From assembly GCA_964248625.1 (NCBI GenBank), contig CAXTZG010000007.1:1-64000 (forward strand): DNA of 64,000 nt, given 5' to 3'. The translations under genes were made by a program, and so were the position numbers. The stretch is from Lichenicola sp964248625 (GTDB lineage: Bacteria > Pseudomonadota > Alphaproteobacteria > Acetobacterales > Acetobacteraceae). This document shows, in pieces, positions 25,606 to 33,929 of the stretch (position 1 is its first letter; each line of letters opens with the position of its first letter). The notes under the pieces are model-generated. The model ran no database searches, was not told the origin of the DNA, and was given only the letters and a program-made list of their open reading frames with translations.

Positions 25606-26427
25606 TCACGCGCCGATAAAGGCCAGCAGGTCGGCGTTGAGCTTGTCGCGCTCGGTATAGAACAGCCCATGCGGCGCGCCCTCGTATTCGATCAACCGCG
25701 AGCCTGCGATCATCGCAGCACTGCGCTGGCCCGACACCTCGAACGGCACCGTCGCATCGCTGGTGCCGTGGATCACCAGAGTCGGCTTGTCGAATTTCGG
25801 GAGGTCGCGTCGGAAATCCGTCTCCGAGAACAGCCGCACGCAGTCGATCGTCGCCAGCGCCGAGCCCTGCAGCGCCATGCTTCCGGTCCAGGCCAGCAAC
25901 TCGGCCGATACCGGAGAGGTCAGCAGGCCGACGCCGTAGAGCATCTTGCCGAGGCTCGCCAGGAAGTGCGGACGATCGGCGACGATCTGCTCGACCATCT
26001 GATCGAACACGCCGCGATCGACACCGTCGGGGTTGTCTGCAGTCTTGAGCAGGAACGGCGGCACTCCGGCCAGCAGCACGGTCCTGGCGATCCGCGCGCT
26101 GCCGTGACGCGCGAGATATCGCGCCACCTCGCCGCCGCCCATCGAGAACCCGACAAGCGTCACCTCATGCAGGTCCAGCGCGTCCAGAAGCGCTGCCAGG
26201 TCGTCGGCCAGCACGTCGTAGTCGTAACGACCGCCGGGCTGGTCGGACCGGCCGAATCCGCGGCGATCATAGGCGACGGTACGCAGCCCCCGCCGCACCA
26301 GCGGGACCATCTGGTACTCCCACATGTCGGCGTTGAGCGGCCAGCCATGAACAAACACCACCGGCCGGCCTGAACCCCAGTCCTTGTAGAACAGGCTCGT
26401 TCCATCAAAGCTTTTCATGAATGCCAT
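25606..26427 (-). CDS. Alpha/beta hydrolase, non-heme chloroperoxidase / arylesterase type
   Basis: A 273-residue alpha/beta-fold hydrolase with the nucleophile elbow GFSMGGGE (Ser95), the oxyanion strand VVFVHGWPLNADMWE, a late acidic residue in HGTSDATVPFEVSG and the catalytic His in EGAPHGLFYTERDK. The pattern and length match the group annotated as non-heme chloroperoxidases, which act mainly as esterases or perhydrolases. The start is the ATG before AFMKSFDGTSLFY; an ATG three codons later is equally possible. Apparently monocistronic. Confidence 0.88.
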   Translation of the reverse strand: MAFMKSFDGTSLFYKDWGSGRPVVFVHGWPLNADMWEYQMVPLVRRGLRTVAYDRRGFGRSDQPGGRYDYDVLADDLAALLDALDLHEVTLVGFSMGGGEVARYLARHGSARIARTVLLAGVPPFLLKTADNPDGVDRGVFDQMVEQIVADRPHFLASLGKMLYGVGLLTSPVSAELLAWTGSMALQGSALATIDCVRLFSETDFRRDLPKFDKPTLVIHGTSDATVPFEVSGQRSAAMIAGSRLIEYEGAPHGLFYTERDKLNADLLAFIGA

Positions 26428-26556
26428 GAGATCGATCGCTCCGTCTGCTGCCTGTCGAACGAGCGGCGCACAGGCCGGTTCCGCCTGCCGGCCGGCCATT
26501 AACCGGGCTTTAAAGCGAAGCCGTCAGGTTCGATCGGATCGAGGCAGGATGAAGCG

Positions 26557-29160
26557 ATGGCAACGGACGCGTTCATGGAACGGGCGTGCATCCAGACCGA
26601 CGGATGCAGCGGCCTCGGCGATCACGACGCCGCAACGCACCCGGACATGGCGGCGATGGCCGGCGACGAGGCGCCGCCGATGCAGATGCTGCCCCTCGTC
26701 GAGCCGGAGCGTGCCGCGATCACGCCGGACCGCCCGGCGCTGGCGACGATCCGCCTGCTGTTCGACCGGAGCTTCTACCTGTCGAGCCATCCGGACGTGG
26801 CGGCGAGCGGCATCGATCCGCTCGATCACTTCCTCACCGCCGGACTGGCCGAAGGCCGCTCGCCCTGCGCGCTGTTCGATCCGGATTTCTATCTGCGTCA
26901 GCCCGGTGGTCCGGCGACACGCGACTTCCTGTTCATGCACTACCTGAAGGTCGGCATCCGGGTCGGGCTCGATCCGCATCCGCTGCTGGATGCAGGCTTC
27001 TATGCCCGTCAGTCCCCTGCGCTTCAGGAAGGCATCAATCCGCTCACGCACCTGCTCGGCGCCGGACGGCGGGAGAACCGCCGGCCGAACCCGCTGTTCG
27101 ACATGGCCTATTACCGGCGTCGGCTGCGCGGCCGCGACAAGGCGCTGCACCCGCTCATCCACTACGTGCTGCAGGGCTGGCGCGACCGGCTGCAGCCGCA
27201 TCCGCTCTTCGATCCGGTCGCCTACCTGGAGCAGCGGCCGGATATCGGGGCGGTCGGCATCGATCCGCTGGCGCATTATCTGCGCCAGGGACTTCGCGAA
27301 CAGGCGCGTCCCCACTGGCTGTTCGATGCCGCCCACTACGCCGCCCTCTGCCCGGACAGGATCACGCCGAGCGAGGCGCTGCTGCATTTCGCGACCGCCG
27401 GCTGCGGCCCCGGCCGCTCGCCGAATCCGCTGTTCGATCCGGTGCACTACCTGCATCAGCATCCGGATCTGGCGACCTCCGGGGTCGATCCGTTCCTGCA
27501 CTTCCTCGAGTTCGGCCTGCCGGAGAACCGGGATCCGCACCCGCTGTTCGACACCTGGTTCTATCGGAGCCAGAACAGCGACGTGGTCGAGAACGACGTC
27601 GCACCCTTCATCCACTACGTGCGCTACGGCGCGGGCGAAGCGCGCGATCCCAACCCGTTCTTTCCAGCGGCCCGCTATCTGCTCGAGCATCCCGAGGCCG
27701 CCGGCGAAAGCGGCGGTCCGCTCGCGCATTTCCTGCGCACGCCGGAAACCCACCTGCAGCGCCTTTCCGCTGATTTCGACCCGGCCTACTACGCGACCTG
27801 CCATCCCTCCTGCGCGGAGGCGCTGGCCGACGGCAGGCCGCCTCTCAGCCATTATCTTGCGGTCGGCCGTGCGGCCAGGCTGTCGCCGCTGCCGGCACCG
27901 ATCGACCACCATGACTGGCTCCTGCCCGCGACCGAAGGCCCGGCAGCGCAGGCCCGACTGGCAAACGGCGCGGCGGCGACGCCGATCCTGCTGGTGGTGC
28001 AGGAAGCGTCGCATGGCGACATCGCCCTGTGCGCGCTGCGTGCGCTGCAGGAACTGGCCGCCGACGCCGATCTGAGCTGTCGGGTGATCATCCGGCATGA
28101 CGGGCCGCTGACGCCAGCCTTCGCCGCCCTGGTGCCGACACTCGTCCTGGACCGCGAGCGGACGAAGGCGGCGAGGCAGACGGACCGGCTGGCCGACATC
28201 CTTCATTCCTTCCGCGACCTGTCCGCACATGGCGTGGTCATCGTCACCAGCGCTGCCATGCCCGATGTGGTCTCGCCCGCCAGCCGGTTGCGGCTCGGCG
28301 TGGTCGTCTGGCTGCACGAGATGCCGGTCTCGATCGACAGCCTGCTGGGCGGCCACCAGACGATGCAGACGCTGTCGCGCGAGGCCGCGTGCATCCTGAC
28401 CAACTCCGAGGCGGCACGCGACGCCCTGGTGCAGCATTACGGGCTGCCGCCCCGGCAGGTGGTCTCGCTGGCTGACGGGGTCACCCCGCCCCCGATCGGG
28501 CTGGATGCCCGGGAAGCGAGCTTTGCCCTGCGCGAACGGCTCGGACTGCAGCCGGACGCGCTGGTGATCGTCGGCAGTGGCGCGATCGACTTCCGCAACG
28601 GCACCGACCTGTTCATCCGGATCGCCAGCCTGGTGGTGACGCGCGCGCGGCAGGAGGCGCCGGCCGGCAGCGCCTTGCATCAGTCCTGCTTCCTGTGGAT
28701 GGGCGGCGCCGACGATCCGCTGTTCACCGCCCTCTGCCAGCGCGACATCGATCGGCTCGGCCTGTCGGACCGGGTGAAGCTGCTCGGGCCGCAGGACCAG
28801 GCGGCGTCGACGCTGCTGGGTGCCGACCTGTTCCTGCAGACCGCACGCGATGCCGCCGTCGGCGTCGCCGGCCTCGAGGCGCGGAGCAGCGGCCTGCCGA
28901 TCGTGCGCTTCGCTGGCGGCGATGCCGGCGCCGGCCCGGTGGATGACGCCGACAGGCTGCTGGAGGTCGCCTATCTCGATCTCGACGCCATGGCCGACGC
29001 CGTCATGACGCGCGGCAACCGTCCCGCCCGGCGAACCCGGGCCAGCCGCCCGCCGCCGCCCGGCGGTCCGAGCTGGGCGAGCTGGCACCAGTCCTTGCGG
29101 CGGCTGCTCGCCGAGACGTGCGCGGTCCCGCTTCCCGCGGCACCGGCCGATACCGCGTAG
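26557..29160 (+). CDS. Repeat-containing glycosyltransferase-like protein (about ten 38-residue repeats)
   Basis: An 867-residue protein in two parts. Residues about 67-448 are roughly ten tandem repeats of 36-44 residues with the pattern LFD-x3-Y-L-x3-PD-x6-G-x-DPL-x-H-[FY]-x3-G-x2-E-x-R-x-P. Residues about 470-850 look like a GT-B (GT4-type) glycosyltransferase: WLHEMPVSID, ILTNSEAARDALV, a VIVGSGAIDFRNG strand and VKLLGPQDQA then LEARSSGLPIVRF. The usual EX7E signature is not clear. No signal peptide or membrane helix, so cytoplasmic. AGGATGA precedes the ATG. A single copy of the same repeat is found in the gene at 61928-63118. Likely role in surface glycan synthesis, inferred. Confidence 0.75.
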   Translation: MATDAFMERACIQTDGCSGLGDHDAATHPDMAAMAGDEAPPMQMLPLVEPERAAITPDRPALATIRLLFDRSFYLSSHPDVAASGIDPLDHFLTAGLAEGRSPCALFDPDFYLRQPGGPATRDFLFMHYLKVGIRVGLDPHPLLDAGFYARQSPALQEGINPLTHLLGAGRRENRRPNPLFDMAYYRRRLRGRDKALHPLIHYVLQGWRDRLQPHPLFDPVAYLEQRPDIGAVGIDPLAHYLRQGLREQARPHWLFDAAHYAALCPDRITPSEALLHFATAGCGPGRSPNPLFDPVHYLHQHPDLATSGVDPFLHFLEFGLPENRDPHPLFDTWFYRSQNSDVVENDVAPFIHYVRYGAGEARDPNPFFPAARYLLEHPEAAGESGGPLAHFLRTPETHLQRLSADFDPAYYATCHPSCAEALADGRPPLSHYLAVGRAARLSPLPAPIDHHDWLLPATEGPAAQARLANGAAATPILLVVQEASHGDIALCALRALQELAADADLSCRVIIRHDGPLTPAFAALVPTLVLDRERTKAARQTDRLADILHSFRDLSAHGVVIVTSAAMPDVVSPASRLRLGVVVWLHEMPVSIDSLLGGHQTMQTLSREAACILTNSEAARDALVQHYGLPPRQVVSLADGVTPPPIGLDAREASFALRERLGLQPDALVIVGSGAIDFRNGTDLFIRIASLVVTRARQEAPAGSALHQSCFLWMGGADDPLFTALCQRDIDRLGLSDRVKLLGPQDQAASTLLGADLFLQTARDAAVGVAGLEARSSGLPIVRFAGGDAGAGPVDDADRLLEVAYLDLDAMADAVMTRGNRPARRTRASRPPPPGGPSWASWHQSLRRLLAETCAVPLPAAPADTA

Positions 29161-29181
29161 CCGTCGCAGCGATAACGGCGC

Positions 29182-29613
29182 TCAGGCCGGCTGCGGCCCC
29201 AGGTGATCCGGACCGAACGCGTCCGGCAGCAGTTCGGCGAGGCTCCGAACCAGGATCACCCGGCCGGCCGGATCGACCATGCGGATCCTGACCCCGGGGC
29301 CTGCGAACTCGCGCAGCTTCTGCCGGCACCCCCCGCAGGGCGTGCAGGGCGCGGGCCCGCCACCGGCAACGACGACGGCCTCGATGCGACGGCTGCCGGC
29401 CAGGATCAGGGACGAGATCGCGCCTGCTTCCGCGCAGACCCCCTGAGGATAGGCTGCGTTCTCCACGTTGCAGCCGGCATGGATCAGGCCGCGCTCGCAG
29501 CGGATCGCGGCGCCGACCGGGAAGTTCGAGTAGCGCACATAGGCCTGGCGGCGCGCCGCCAGGGCCGCCTCGATCATCGCGTCGTCCACCGATCCTGTTA
29601 TCGATCCTGGCAT
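29182..29613 (-). CDS. cdd: Cytidine deaminase
   Basis: About 143 residues; a small tetrameric-type zinc deaminase converting cytidine and deoxycytidine to uridine forms in pyrimidine salvage. The core has YSNFPVGAAI, the substrate motif NVENAAYPQGVCAEAGAI (zinc Cys and catalytic Glu) and the zinc pair PCGGCRQ. The start is uncertain: ATG codons at 29643, 29613 and 29577 are in frame; 29613 has AGGACAGGG upstream, while 29577 would give the usual length of about 131. Divergent from lysA. Confidence 0.92.
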   Translation of the reverse strand: MPGSITGSVDDAMIEAALAARRQAYVRYSNFPVGAAIRCERGLIHAGCNVENAAYPQGVCAEAGAISSLILAGSRRIEAVVVAGGGPAPCTPCGGCRQKLREFAGPGVRIRMVDPAGRVILVRSLAELLPDAFGPDHLGPQPA

Positions 29614-29721
29614 CGACCCTGTCCTGGCGCCTGCATGATCCATGGATGGTATCGCCGGGCCGGTCACGGCGCCATCGACGAGGTACTTGGAGACTGGCGG
29701 GGGGTCCCCTAGGTTGATCGG

Positions 29722-31110
29722 ATGCCAACTCCGTCCCGTCACATGGCTGCCGATGCGGCCGATCTCGACCAGGATCCGACGGTTGCCGAGCTGGTGGCCG
29801 GCCGGCCGCATCTGCGCCTGCACGGGCTGGACGGGCTGATGCTGGAACAGGTTCCGCTCGGCGCCATCGCGGCCGAGCTCGGCACCCCGACCTGGGTGAC
29901 CGGAGCCGGCACGCTGCGCGCGCGCTACCGACGCCTCCATGCAGCGCTCGCGGAAGCAGGCGTGAACGCGTCGATCCACTACGCCGTGAAGGCCAACGAT
30001 CATCTGGCGGTCCTGCGCGTCCTGGCGGACGAGGGCGCCGGAGCCGACGTGGTCAGCGGCGGCGAGCTGCGGCGTGCCGTCGAGGCGGGCATCGCTCCGG
30101 ACCGGATCGTGTTCTCCGGGGTCGGCAAGTCGGACGACGAGCTGACGCTGGCAGTGTCGCGATCGATCGCGCAGATCAACATCGAGAGCCGCGAGGAGCT
30201 CGAGCGCCTGTCGAGCCTGGCGACCGCGGTCGGGCGGCGCGCGCGGGTCGTGCTGCGCGTCAACCCCGACATCGACGCCGACACCCATGCCAAGATCGCC
30301 ACCGGGCTGGCCGACAGCAAGTTCGGCATCGCCTATGACGAGGCTGCGGAGCTGTATGCGCTCGCGGCCACGCTGCCGGGCCTCGATCCGGCGGGATTTG
30401 CCGTGCATATCGGCAGCCAGATCACCCGGATGGCGCCGTTCTCCGCCGCCTACGCCCGCATCGCCACGCTGGTGGGACAGGTGCGGCAGGCCGGGCACGC
30501 GGTGTCGGTGGTCGATTGCGGGGGCGGGCTTGGCATCGGCTACCGCAACGAGGTCGACGGTTCGCCGCGCGCCCTTGCGCACGCGATCCGCAGCACCCTC
30601 GGCGGCCTCGGCGTGCGGCTGCTGGTCGAGCCCGGTCGGTGGCTGGTGGCGCCGGCGGGGCTGCTGCTGTCGACGGTGCTCAGGGTCAAGCAGGGCGCGG
30701 GCGAGGCGGCACCCTTCGTCGTGCTCGACGCGGCGATGAACGACCTGCTGCGGCCGAGCCTGTACGACTCCTGGCATGGGGTGGTGCCGCTCGGCTCTCG
30801 CGACGCGGTGCAGCCGCCAGCACCGGCGCATCTGGTCGGTCCGGTCTGCGAAAGCGGCGACATGCTGGCGCGGGGCCGTCTGCTCCCGGCACTGCGGCCC
30901 GGTGCGCGGGTCGCGATCCTCGATACCGGCGCCTACGGCTCGGTGATGAGCTCGACCTACAACGCCCGACCGCTCGCGGCGCAGGCGCTGGTGGATGACG
31001 GTCGCTGGACCACCATCCGTGTCCGTCAGCGGGTCGAACAGCTCTGGGCGGGCGAGATCGTTCCGGACTGGATCCTGCCGCCCCACGCCAGGACCGCGGA
31101 AGCCGGATGA
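29722..31110 (+). CDS. lysA: Diaminopimelate decarboxylase
   Basis: A 462-residue PLP enzyme of the alanine racemase-fold type that decarboxylates meso-diaminopimelate to lysine. The PLP lysine is K90 in HYAVKANDH, and GADVVSGGEL, a HIGSQI motif, DCGGGLGIGY and the C-terminal GPVCESGDML cluster are all present. An N-terminal extension of about 40 residues precedes the barrel. Its stop overlaps the start of the DUF4175 gene. In relatives lysA usually follows argH and the small lipoprotein directly; here 5.2 kb intervene. Confidence 0.96.
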   Translation: MPTPSRHMAADAADLDQDPTVAELVAGRPHLRLHGLDGLMLEQVPLGAIAAELGTPTWVTGAGTLRARYRRLHAALAEAGVNASIHYAVKANDHLAVLRVLADEGAGADVVSGGELRRAVEAGIAPDRIVFSGVGKSDDELTLAVSRSIAQINIESREELERLSSLATAVGRRARVVLRVNPDIDADTHAKIATGLADSKFGIAYDEAAELYALAATLPGLDPAGFAVHIGSQITRMAPFSAAYARIATLVGQVRQAGHAVSVVDCGGGLGIGYRNEVDGSPRALAHAIRSTLGGLGVRLLVEPGRWLVAPAGLLLSTVLRVKQGAGEAAPFVVLDAAMNDLLRPSLYDSWHGVVPLGSRDAVQPPAPAHLVGPVCESGDMLARGRLLPALRPGARVAILDTGAYGSVMSSTYNARPLAAQALVDDGRWTTIRVRQRVEQLWAGEIVPDWILPPHARTAEAG

Positions 31111-33872
31111 ACGAGCAGCACCAGCTTCCGATCACCGGGATCGCGCCGCTCGCGCAGGCGAGCCGCCGTGCGGGGCGCGTGCTGTGGATCGAGCGGATCT
31201 GGCCGGCGATGCTGCCCGGCGTCGGCATCCTGCTGGTGCTGGTGGTGCTGTCGCTGCTGACGCTTCCGCAGCGCCTGCCGGTCTGGCTGCATGCCGTGCT
31301 GCTGGCGGTCGTGGTCCTCGGCATCGCACGGCTGCTGCATCGTCGCCTGCGCGCGGTCGTCGCCCCCTCGCAGCACGAGCGCGAGCACCGGATCGAGCGC
31401 GCGTCGCGGCTGCTTCATCATCCGCTCTCGACGCTGCGCGATCGGCCGGCCTCGTCCGGCGGCGGGGACGCCGTCGCCGACCTGATCTGGCAGGCGCATC
31501 TCGAGCGCACCCGCGCCTCGTTGCGCACGCTGTCGGTCGGATCGCCTCGGCTGGGCCTGCGCGCCCATGACCGGTTCCGTCTCGGCCCGATCGTGTTGGC
31601 CGCCCTGGGCATCGCCCTCGTGATGGCGGGGCGGCAGGCACCCATCCGGATCGCGTCCGGGTTCTGGCCCGGGCTTGACGTGCCGCTCGGGCCGCGCCCG
31701 GTGCTGCAGGGCTGGATCACGCCTCCGGACTATGCCGGCGGCGCGCCGATCTTCCTGACCGATCCGCACGGACATTATGCAGCGCCGTCCGGTGCACGGC
31801 TGACCGTGAGCCTGACCGGTCTCGCCGACCGGCCATCCCTCGTCATGACGGGCGGGGCGCGCTTCAGCAGGCTGTCGGAGCGGAGCTGGACGCTCGAGCA
31901 GGTGCTGTCGTCGAGCACCCATGTCACCGTGCGGGGTGCGGGCTACGGACTGGCGGACTGGACGCTCGCGGTCGAGCCCGCAGCCGCGCCCGTGGTCAGC
32001 TGGACGACGCCGCCCGGGCCGGCTTTGAAGGAGCCGTGGCACACCAGCCTGCCCTGGTCGGTCGCGCACCGCTACGGCGTGCAGACGCTGGTCGCGGAAC
32101 TGCGGCTGGCGCAGCCGGCGAACGGACCCGTGCCGCGGGTGCTGCGCGTGCCGATCCCGCTGCCGGGCGCGCCCCGGGCCGCGAGCGGCGTGGCACTGCC
32201 CGATCTGGCGGCGGATCCCTGGGCCGGCGAGGCGGTGGTGGCAAGGCTGGTGGCCACGGACGTGACCGGCGGCACCGGCCGCAGCGCCGAGGCCCGCTTC
32301 AGCCTGCCGGCACGGCCGTTCCGCAACCCGCTGGCCCGCGCGGTGCTGGATGTCCGGCGCCGGCTGGCGCTGGGGCGAGAGCAGCCCGCCGAGGCGGCCG
32401 ACGACCTGCAGGCGCTGGGCGACACGCCGGGCGCGTTCGCGCAGGACAGCAGCCTGTTCCTGAACCTCAGCACCGACGCCTCGCTGCTGCGCCTGCCGGA
32501 CGGGCAGGCCCAACATGTGGACGAGGCCTCCGCGCGGATGTGGGAGCTGGCGCTGGCGCTGGAGGACGGGTTGCATAACGACCGGGCCGGAGCGCGCGCC
32601 GCCCTCGACGTGCGCGCGGCGCAGGACCGGCTGTCGGCACAGCTCGAGCACATGCGGCAACTGGGCGCCAAGGGGCAGTCGGATGCCGCACAGGCCGAGC
32701 TGCAGGCGAGGATCGCCGCCCTCACCACCGCGATCGCGCGGCGGATGCAGGAGCTTGCGGCCCAGGCCGCGCGGAACCACACGACGATGCCGGCGATGCC
32801 CGACCAGTCGATGCTGAGCGGCCAGGACCTGGAGCGGATGCTGCAGAAGATGCGTGACGCCGCAGCCAGCGGCCATGCCGACCAGGCGATGCGTCAGCTC
32901 TCGCAGATGCAGTCGATGCTGGACCAGATGCGGGCAGCGACGCCGCAGGATCTGGAAAGCGCCCGCCAGCAGGCGGAAGCGCGACAGCAGGCGAAGCAGC
33001 AGATGGACGCGGTGCAGGACCTGGTGAAGCGCCAATCCTCGCTGCTCGATCGTGCGCAGGCGCGCCAGGCGCAGGCGGACCAGGCCCGGACCCGCTCGGA
33101 CGGGGCGACGCCCGGCGACGGGGAGGATGCGGGCGCGGAAGCGGGACAGGCGGCCGGCGCCATGGATCCGGCAACCCGGGCCTTGATGCGCCAGCTCGGC
33201 GTTCCAATGAACGACGCGCCGCAGGCCGGCGCGGCGCCGGATGGCAGTCCATCCGATGCGGGCAGGCCAAGCGGACAGAACGGCACCTCCCCGACCCCGA
33301 TGCCGGATCAGCAGCCGCAGCAGCAGGCGGATCGCCACGCGCAGCATGTGCTGCAACGCGCCCTGGACGAGCTCGGCACCGAGTTCAAGTCGCTGACCGG
33401 CAAGCAGGCGGACTCCTTTGCCGATGCCGCCCGGGCGATGGATCGTGCCCGCGACGCGCTGGGCGGCGGACGCGATCGGCCGGCCGTCGATGCCCAGATG
33501 CAGGCGCTCGCGGCACTGCAGAAGGGCGCCGAGCAGATGCGGAGCGCGATGTCCGGCGGCGGCGGCGGCGGCAGCGGCGGTTCCGGCCTGGCGCTGCTGC
33601 CCGGCGAGGGCGGCACGGGCCAGGATGGCGGCGCCGAGCCGGGCCAGGACGACGCGGACGGCCAGAACCAGGACGACGCACGCGATCCGCTCGGCCGTCA
33701 CATGGCCTCGGGCCATGCCGGCATGGATGACGGATCCGACACCCACGTGCCCGACCATGCGGAGCCAGCCCGCTCGCGCGAGATCGAGCAGGAGCTGCGT
33801 CGTCGCGACAGCGACCGGACCCGACCGCAGCAGGAGCTGGACTATCTCGACCGGCTGCTGAAGCCGTTCTGA
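31107..33872 (+). CDS. DUF4175 / TIGR02302-type membrane protein
   Basis: A 921-residue protein of a family common in alphaproteobacteria next to lysA. The N-terminus has paired transmembrane helices (about 33-55 and 60-82) and another near 155-175. A beta-rich periplasmic part follows, including GWITPPDYAGGAPIFL. The C-terminal 400 residues are Ala/Gln/Met-rich with long helices likely to form coiled coils, a poly-Gly run and an acidic low-complexity stretch, ending in QQELDYLDRLLKPF, typical of the family. Function unknown; membrane location is predicted. The ATG overlaps the lysA stop. Confidence 0.88.
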   Translation: MNEQHQLPITGIAPLAQASRRAGRVLWIERIWPAMLPGVGILLVLVVLSLLTLPQRLPVWLHAVLLAVVVLGIARLLHRRLRAVVAPSQHEREHRIERASRLLHHPLSTLRDRPASSGGGDAVADLIWQAHLERTRASLRTLSVGSPRLGLRAHDRFRLGPIVLAALGIALVMAGRQAPIRIASGFWPGLDVPLGPRPVLQGWITPPDYAGGAPIFLTDPHGHYAAPSGARLTVSLTGLADRPSLVMTGGARFSRLSERSWTLEQVLSSSTHVTVRGAGYGLADWTLAVEPAAAPVVSWTTPPGPALKEPWHTSLPWSVAHRYGVQTLVAELRLAQPANGPVPRVLRVPIPLPGAPRAASGVALPDLAADPWAGEAVVARLVATDVTGGTGRSAEARFSLPARPFRNPLARAVLDVRRRLALGREQPAEAADDLQALGDTPGAFAQDSSLFLNLSTDASLLRLPDGQAQHVDEASARMWELALALEDGLHNDRAGARAALDVRAAQDRLSAQLEHMRQLGAKGQSDAAQAELQARIAALTTAIARRMQELAAQAARNHTTMPAMPDQSMLSGQDLERMLQKMRDAAASGHADQAMRQLSQMQSMLDQMRAATPQDLESARQQAEARQQAKQQMDAVQDLVKRQSSLLDRAQARQAQADQARTRSDGATPGDGEDAGAEAGQAAGAMDPATRALMRQLGVPMNDAPQAGAAPDGSPSDAGRPSGQNGTSPTPMPDQQPQQQADRHAQHVLQRALDELGTEFKSLTGKQADSFADAARAMDRARDALGGGRDRPAVDAQMQALAALQKGAEQMRSAMSGGGGGGSGGSGLALLPGEGGTGQDGGAEPGQDDADGQNQDDARDPLGRHMASGHAGMDDGSDTHVPDHAEPARSREIEQELRRRDSDRTRPQQELDYLDRLLKPF

Positions 33873-33884
33873 GCGGCGGGATCA

Positions 33885-33913
33885 CGCTCCGGGCGGCATA
33901 CGGCGCCGGAGCG
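33885..33913. terminator. Hairpin between convergent DUF4175 and carboxylesterase genes
   Basis: A perfect 8-bp inverted repeat, CGCTCCGG / CCGGAGCG with a 13-base loop, lies in the 57-base gap between two convergent genes. It could terminate both. No T-tract is seen on either strand. Confidence 0.4.
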
Positions 33914-33929
33914 GGCAACGCCCAGCCTG

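Noticed and set aside
26757..27900. Nucleotide tandem repeat or CRISPR-like array within the repeat glycosyltransferase gene
   Set aside because: The units are conserved at protein level only; the DNA of the copies differs too much for a recent array, and there are no spacers.
33541..33600. GGC-repeat run in the DUF4175 gene as a microsatellite or regulatory repeat
   Set aside because: It encodes an in-frame poly-Gly linker in a low-complexity tail, a common feature of the family's C-terminus.
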